8,501 nucleotides of DNA. Source: Bacteroidales bacterium (lineage in GTDB: Bacteria; Bacteroidota; Bacteroidia; Bacteroidales; WRGA01). The notes under the pieces are model-generated. The model worked only from the letters and a program-made list of their open reading frames with translations, was not told the DNA's origin and searched no databases. The stretch covers positions 1 through 8,501 of the forward strand of contig JAITHZ010000026.1 in assembly GCA_031279795.1 (NCBI GenBank), given 5' to 3'. Below, one piece after another: positions 6,441 to 8,501 of the stretch (positions are counted from its first letter, which is position 1; every line of letters begins with the position of its first letter). The position numbers and the translations under genes are program-made.

Positions 6441-7781
6441 ATGAAACAAAAACCAACACTTACATTTTGGCAAATCTGGAACCTGAGTTTCGGATTTTTT
6501 GGTGTTCAGATAGCGTATGCACTGCAAAGCGCCAACATCAGCCGCATTTTTTCCACACTTGGCGCCGATCCGCATGATTTAAGTTATTTTTGGCTGTTGC
6601 CGCCTTTGATGGGCATTATCGTCCAACCCATTGTCGGAATGCTTAGCGACCGTACATGGACACGCTTTGGGCGGCGCCTGCCTTACCTTTTTGTTGGCGC
6701 ACTGACAGCAATTATAGTTATGTGCCTGCTCCCCAATGCCGGCAGTTTTCATTTTGCCGTAGCAGGCGCGCTTATCTTTGGCGTTATTGCGCTGATGTTT
6801 CTTGATACCTCTATTAATATGGCCATGCAGCCTTTTAAAATGCTTGTTGGCGATATGGTAAACGAAAAACAAAAAACATTCGCCTATTCGGTACAGAGTT
6901 TTCTGGTAAATGCAGGCAGTATTATAGGCTTCCTGTTCCCGTTTATTTTTGCGTGGATAGGTATTCAGAATATTGCGTCCGACGGCGTAGTACCTAATTC
7001 GGTTATTTACTCTTTCTACGCAGGGGCTGTGATTCTCATTTTGTGCGTATTATATACCGTCTGGAAAGTACGCGAAATGCCGCCGCATGAATACGCCGAA
7101 TTTCATGGATTTGAAGAAAATTCGTCCGTCAAGGAAAATTCGTCCGTCAAGGAGAAATCCAATGTCATTACATTGCTAAAAAATGCACCGAAAGTATTTT
7201 GGACAGTAGGTTTGGTACAGTTCTTCAGCTGGGTGGCGTTTATGTACATGTGGACATATACCAACGGTGCAATAGCGCACAATGTTTGGGGGACGATCGA
7301 AGTAAAATCCGCCGAATATCAGGAAGCAGGAAACTGGGTTGGCGTGCTGTTTGCTGTACAGGCAGTCGGATCGGTTCTATGGGCGTGGATTATTCCACTG
7401 TTTAAACAGAAAAAAACAGGCTATATACTCAGCTTGCTTTTAGGTGCAGCAGGGTTTATTTCTACTTTTTACATTCACGACAAATATATGCTGTTTGCCT
7501 CGTATGCACTTATCGGGTGCGCATGGTCGGCAATGCTGGCGCTACCATTTACTATCCTGACTAATGCTCTTTCAGGAAAAAACATGGGTACATATCTGGG
7601 ATTATTTAATGGCACAATCTGCCTGCCACAAATTGTTGCAGCCTTGCTGGGCGGCGTGATCCTGTCAGTTGTGGGCACGCAATCTGCCATGCTGGTAATT
7701 GCCGGCGTATCGCTCATACTGGCAGCAATTGCCGTATTGTCAATAAAAGAAACGAGTAGTGAAAAAAATATACTAACATGA
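6441..7781 (+). CDS. MFS transporter, SLC45/GPH-like sugar:cation symporter type
   Basis: This 446-residue integral membrane protein has about 12 hydrophobic segments in two halves, split by a hydrophilic central loop (about 210-248). The MFS motif A in loop 2-3 is clear at residues 66-79 (GMLSDRTWTRFGRR, with the DR and GRR signature). The second half has the matching PFTILTNALSGKNMGTYLGL stretch (369-388), like the sucrose/maltose-type transporters of the SLC45 and GPH groups. It is therefore most likely an inner-membrane sugar importer driven by a cation gradient. The substrate cannot be read from sequence, and no glycoside hydrolase, SusC/SusD pair or sugar regulator is nearby to help. 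The central loop carries a perfect duplication of six residues (ENSSVK twice, 226-237). The ATG at 6441 has no evident Shine-Dalgarno site. Its stop overlaps the next gene's start by 4 bp, indicating translational coupling. Confidence 0.85.
   Translation: MKQKPTLTFWQIWNLSFGFFGVQIAYALQSANISRIFSTLGADPHDLSYFWLLPPLMGIIVQPIVGMLSDRTWTRFGRRLPYLFVGALTAIIVMCLLPNAGSFHFAVAGALIFGVIALMFLDTSINMAMQPFKMLVGDMVNEKQKTFAYSVQSFLVNAGSIIGFLFPFIFAWIGIQNIASDGVVPNSVIYSFYAGAVILILCVLYTVWKVREMPPHEYAEFHGFEENSSVKENSSVKEKSNVITLLKNAPKVFWTVGLVQFFSWVAFMYMWTYTNGAIAHNVWGTIEVKSAEYQEAGNWVGVLFAVQAVGSVLWAWIIPLFKQKKTGYILSLLLGAAGFISTFYIHDKYMLFASYALIGCAWSAMLALPFTILTNALSGKNMGTYLGLFNGTICLPQIVAALLGGVILSVVGTQSAMLVIAGVSLILAAIAVLSIKETSSEKNILT
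7116..7151 (+). repeat. Perfect 18-bp tandem duplication inside the transporter gene
   Basis: Two identical 18-bp copies (7116-7133 and 7134-7151), each coding for Glu-Asn-Ser-Ser-Val-Lys, stand head to tail. The next codons (Glu-Lys-Ser-Asn-Val) look like a diverged third copy. The in-frame insertion lies in the cytoplasmic loop between transmembrane segments 6 and 7, where length change is tolerated. Perfect identity, including third positions, suggests a recent slippage or duplication event. Confidence 0.95.
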
Positions 7782-8218
7782 TAACTTATAGAGAATTAAC
7801 TAAATCGGATCTTCCTTCGGCCTTGAAACTGTACACGCAATTGCATCCCGAAGAAGAAACGATAAGCATAACAAAAGCCGAACATATCTGGGATATCGCA
7901 GCAAATCAGCATATAAAATACTTTGCTGCTGTTGATAACGATAATGTTATTGCCGTATGTTTTATATGCATTATTCCTAATTTAACGCGACATGGAAAAT
8001 CCATCGGTTTCATCGAAAACGTAGTAACCGACAAAAACTACCGGCGACTTGGCATAGGCAAAACAGTAATAGAACTGGCAACAGCGTATGCAAAAGCAAA
8101 TAACTGTTATAAAGTGTTGCTGCAAAGCACCAATACACGGAAAGATGCTCATCAGTTTTATTTTTCTATTGGATTTGACGGAGAAACAAAGAAAGCGTTT
8201 GAAAAACGAATAAACTGA
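7778..8218 (+). CDS. GNAT family N-acetyltransferase, substrate unknown
   Basis: This 146-residue single-domain protein has the GNAT fold order. Strand 1 and helix 1 are at MITYRELTKSDLPSALKLYT. A beta strand in the middle (YFAAVDNDNVIAVCFICIIP, 48-67) is followed by motif A (ENVVTDKNYRRLGIGKTVIE, 80-99), whose acetyl-CoA pyrophosphate loop is R89-R-L-G-I-G94. Motif B is at 122-133 (KDAHQFYFSIGF), the typical Tyr/Phe-x-x-x-G-F ending. Such enzymes transfer acetyl from acetyl-CoA to an amine, which may be a small molecule, a drug or a protein N-terminus; nothing here identifies the acceptor. Its ATG overlaps the transporter's TGA (ATGA, 7778-7781), so it is translated with the transporter and has no promoter of its own in view. 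A strong terminator follows 14 bp after its stop. Confidence 0.9.
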   Translation: MITYRELTKSDLPSALKLYTQLHPEEETISITKAEHIWDIAANQHIKYFAAVDNDNVIAVCFICIIPNLTRHGKSIGFIENVVTDKNYRRLGIGKTVIELATAYAKANNCYKVLLQSTNTRKDAHQFYFSIGFDGETKKAFEKRIN

Positions 8219-8232
8219 ATACGAACAGAGAA

Positions 8233-8261
8233 AAAAAGAGTTGCTGTATGCAACTCTTTTT
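8233..8261 (+). terminator. Rho-independent terminator after the transporter-GNAT unit
   Basis: A perfect 12-bp stem (8233-8244 pairs with 8250-8261) encloses the five-base loop TGTAT. The stem core GAGTTGC/GCAACTC is flanked by A5 on the left and T5 on the right, which serves as the U-tract. It begins 14 bp after the GNAT stop codon and closes the two-gene operon. The symmetric A/T arms could also stop leftward transcription. Confidence 0.9.
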
Positions 8262-8308
8262 GTTAAGGAATGAAAAATAAATAACCTGTAACGGTGAGTC
8301 CCGCAGAT

Positions 8309-8344
8309 GCTTTAGCTTAATGTCATCAAGTTAAGGCTGAAAGC
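8309..8344. repeat. Imperfect inverted repeat, possible dispersed intergenic repeat
   Basis: GCTTTAGCTTAA (8309-8320) can pair with TTAAGGCTGAAAGC (8331-8344) if two bases on the right arm are bulged, leaving a 10-base loop. It lies in non-coding DNA next to two GC-rich hairpins and resembles the patchwork repeats often found between genes in Bacteroidales. Membership of a named family is inferred, not shown. Confidence 0.5.
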
Positions 8345-8358
8345 CGTTCAATCAATAG

Positions 8359-8397
8359 CGTAGGGCAACGCGGGCAACGCCCGGGCAACGCCCTACG
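8359..8397. repeat. GC-rich REP-like element with nested GGGCAACGC units
   Basis: An 8-bp outer stem CGTAGGGC (8359-8366) pairs perfectly with GCCCTACG (8390-8397). Between the arms GGGCAACGC recurs, so the element holds three copies of GGGCAAC that can also form small GGGC-AAC-GCCC hairpins. The 8-base palindrome GCCCGGGC is at 8379-8386. Its GC content is far above the surrounding intergenic DNA. The form is that of a repetitive extragenic palindrome. With only one copy in the window, multiplicity in the genome is inferred. Confidence 0.7.
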
Positions 8398-8409
8398 AGA
8401 CGGAATACA

Positions 8410-8437
8410 CCGCCGAACACAAGCCCTGAAAGGGCGG
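8410..8437. repeat. Small GC-rich hairpin, GCCCT-GAA-AGGGC, REP-like
   Basis: GCCCT (8423-8427) and AGGGC (8431-8435) form a 5-bp perfect hairpin with loop GAA. An alternative pairing of CCGCC (8410-8414) with GGCGG (8433-8437) would compete with it. It is 25 bp from the CGTAGGGC element and likely belongs to the same composite intergenic repeat. Confidence 0.55.
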
Positions 8438-8444
8438 AATCAAT

Positions 8445-8460
8445 ATGATATGAATATCAT
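8445..8460. repeat. Short AT-rich inverted repeat, possible operator
   Basis: ATGATAT (8445-8451) and ATATCAT (8454-8460) are perfect 7-bp inverted repeats separated by GA. With a two-base spacer this is more like a dimeric protein-binding site than an RNA hairpin. It may belong to the regulatory region of a gene beyond the right edge, or be a chance palindrome in AT-rich DNA. The remaining bases to 8501 show no gene I can support. Confidence 0.35.
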
Positions 8461-8501
8461 TATAAATCTAATTCATCAATATTTTCCATGTGTGTGATTT
8501 T

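Overview
This window looks like an ordinary chromosomal segment of a Bacteroidota bacterium, most likely Bacteroidales. Four things point there. It has a Bat (Bacteroides aerotolerance) gene cluster in batB-batC-batD-batE order. It has the long IspG form (615 residues) with a central insertion, typical of that phylum. Ribosome-binding sites are mostly weak or absent and the leaders are A-rich. Promoter candidates resemble the Bacteroidota -7 motif TAnnTTTG rather than TATAAT. I cannot name the genus. No phage, plasmid, IS, CRISPR, rRNA or tRNA signal was seen.

Left part, minus strand, 1-3902: four closely spaced genes read leftwards. They are batB (membrane-anchored von Willebrand A protein), batC (exported TPR protein with a 13-copy Asn-Lys-Asp tract), batD (large periplasmic protein with one membrane anchor) and the first 49 codons of batE (exported TPR protein, cut by the window edge). 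Gaps of 9, 16 and 13 bp indicate one operon. batA, which normally precedes batB, is not here; the operon begins directly at batB.

Middle, 3903-5939: a 189-bp divergent intergenic region carries promoter-like motifs on both strands. It separates the bat operon from ispG (MEP isoprenoid pathway, 4Fe-4S enzyme), read rightwards. The ispG start is taken at 4092, not at an upstream in-frame ATG at 3939 that would lie inside the promoter region.

Right part, plus strand: a 501-bp AT-rich gap (5940-6440) has no gene but contains a strong intrinsic terminator at 6219-6252 and two weak promoter candidates, one of which could make a short RNA ending at that terminator. A two-gene unit follows: a 12-helix MFS sugar transporter of the SLC45/GPH-like type, and a GNAT N-acetyltransferase whose start codon overlaps the transporter's stop (ATGA). 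A second intrinsic terminator closes the unit at 8233-8261. The last 240 bp are non-coding and hold GC-rich hairpins that look like dispersed intergenic repeats, plus a short AT-rich inverted repeat.

Functionally, bat (periplasmic and envelope protein complex linked to stress or aerotolerance) and ispG (oxygen-sensitive Fe-S enzyme of isoprenoid synthesis) are separate housekeeping modules that share an intergenic region. The transporter and acetyltransferase form an independent unit. I see no clear novel defence or mobile system. The best leads are the missing batA, the NKD repeat tract, the possible small RNA and the 3' hairpin cluster.
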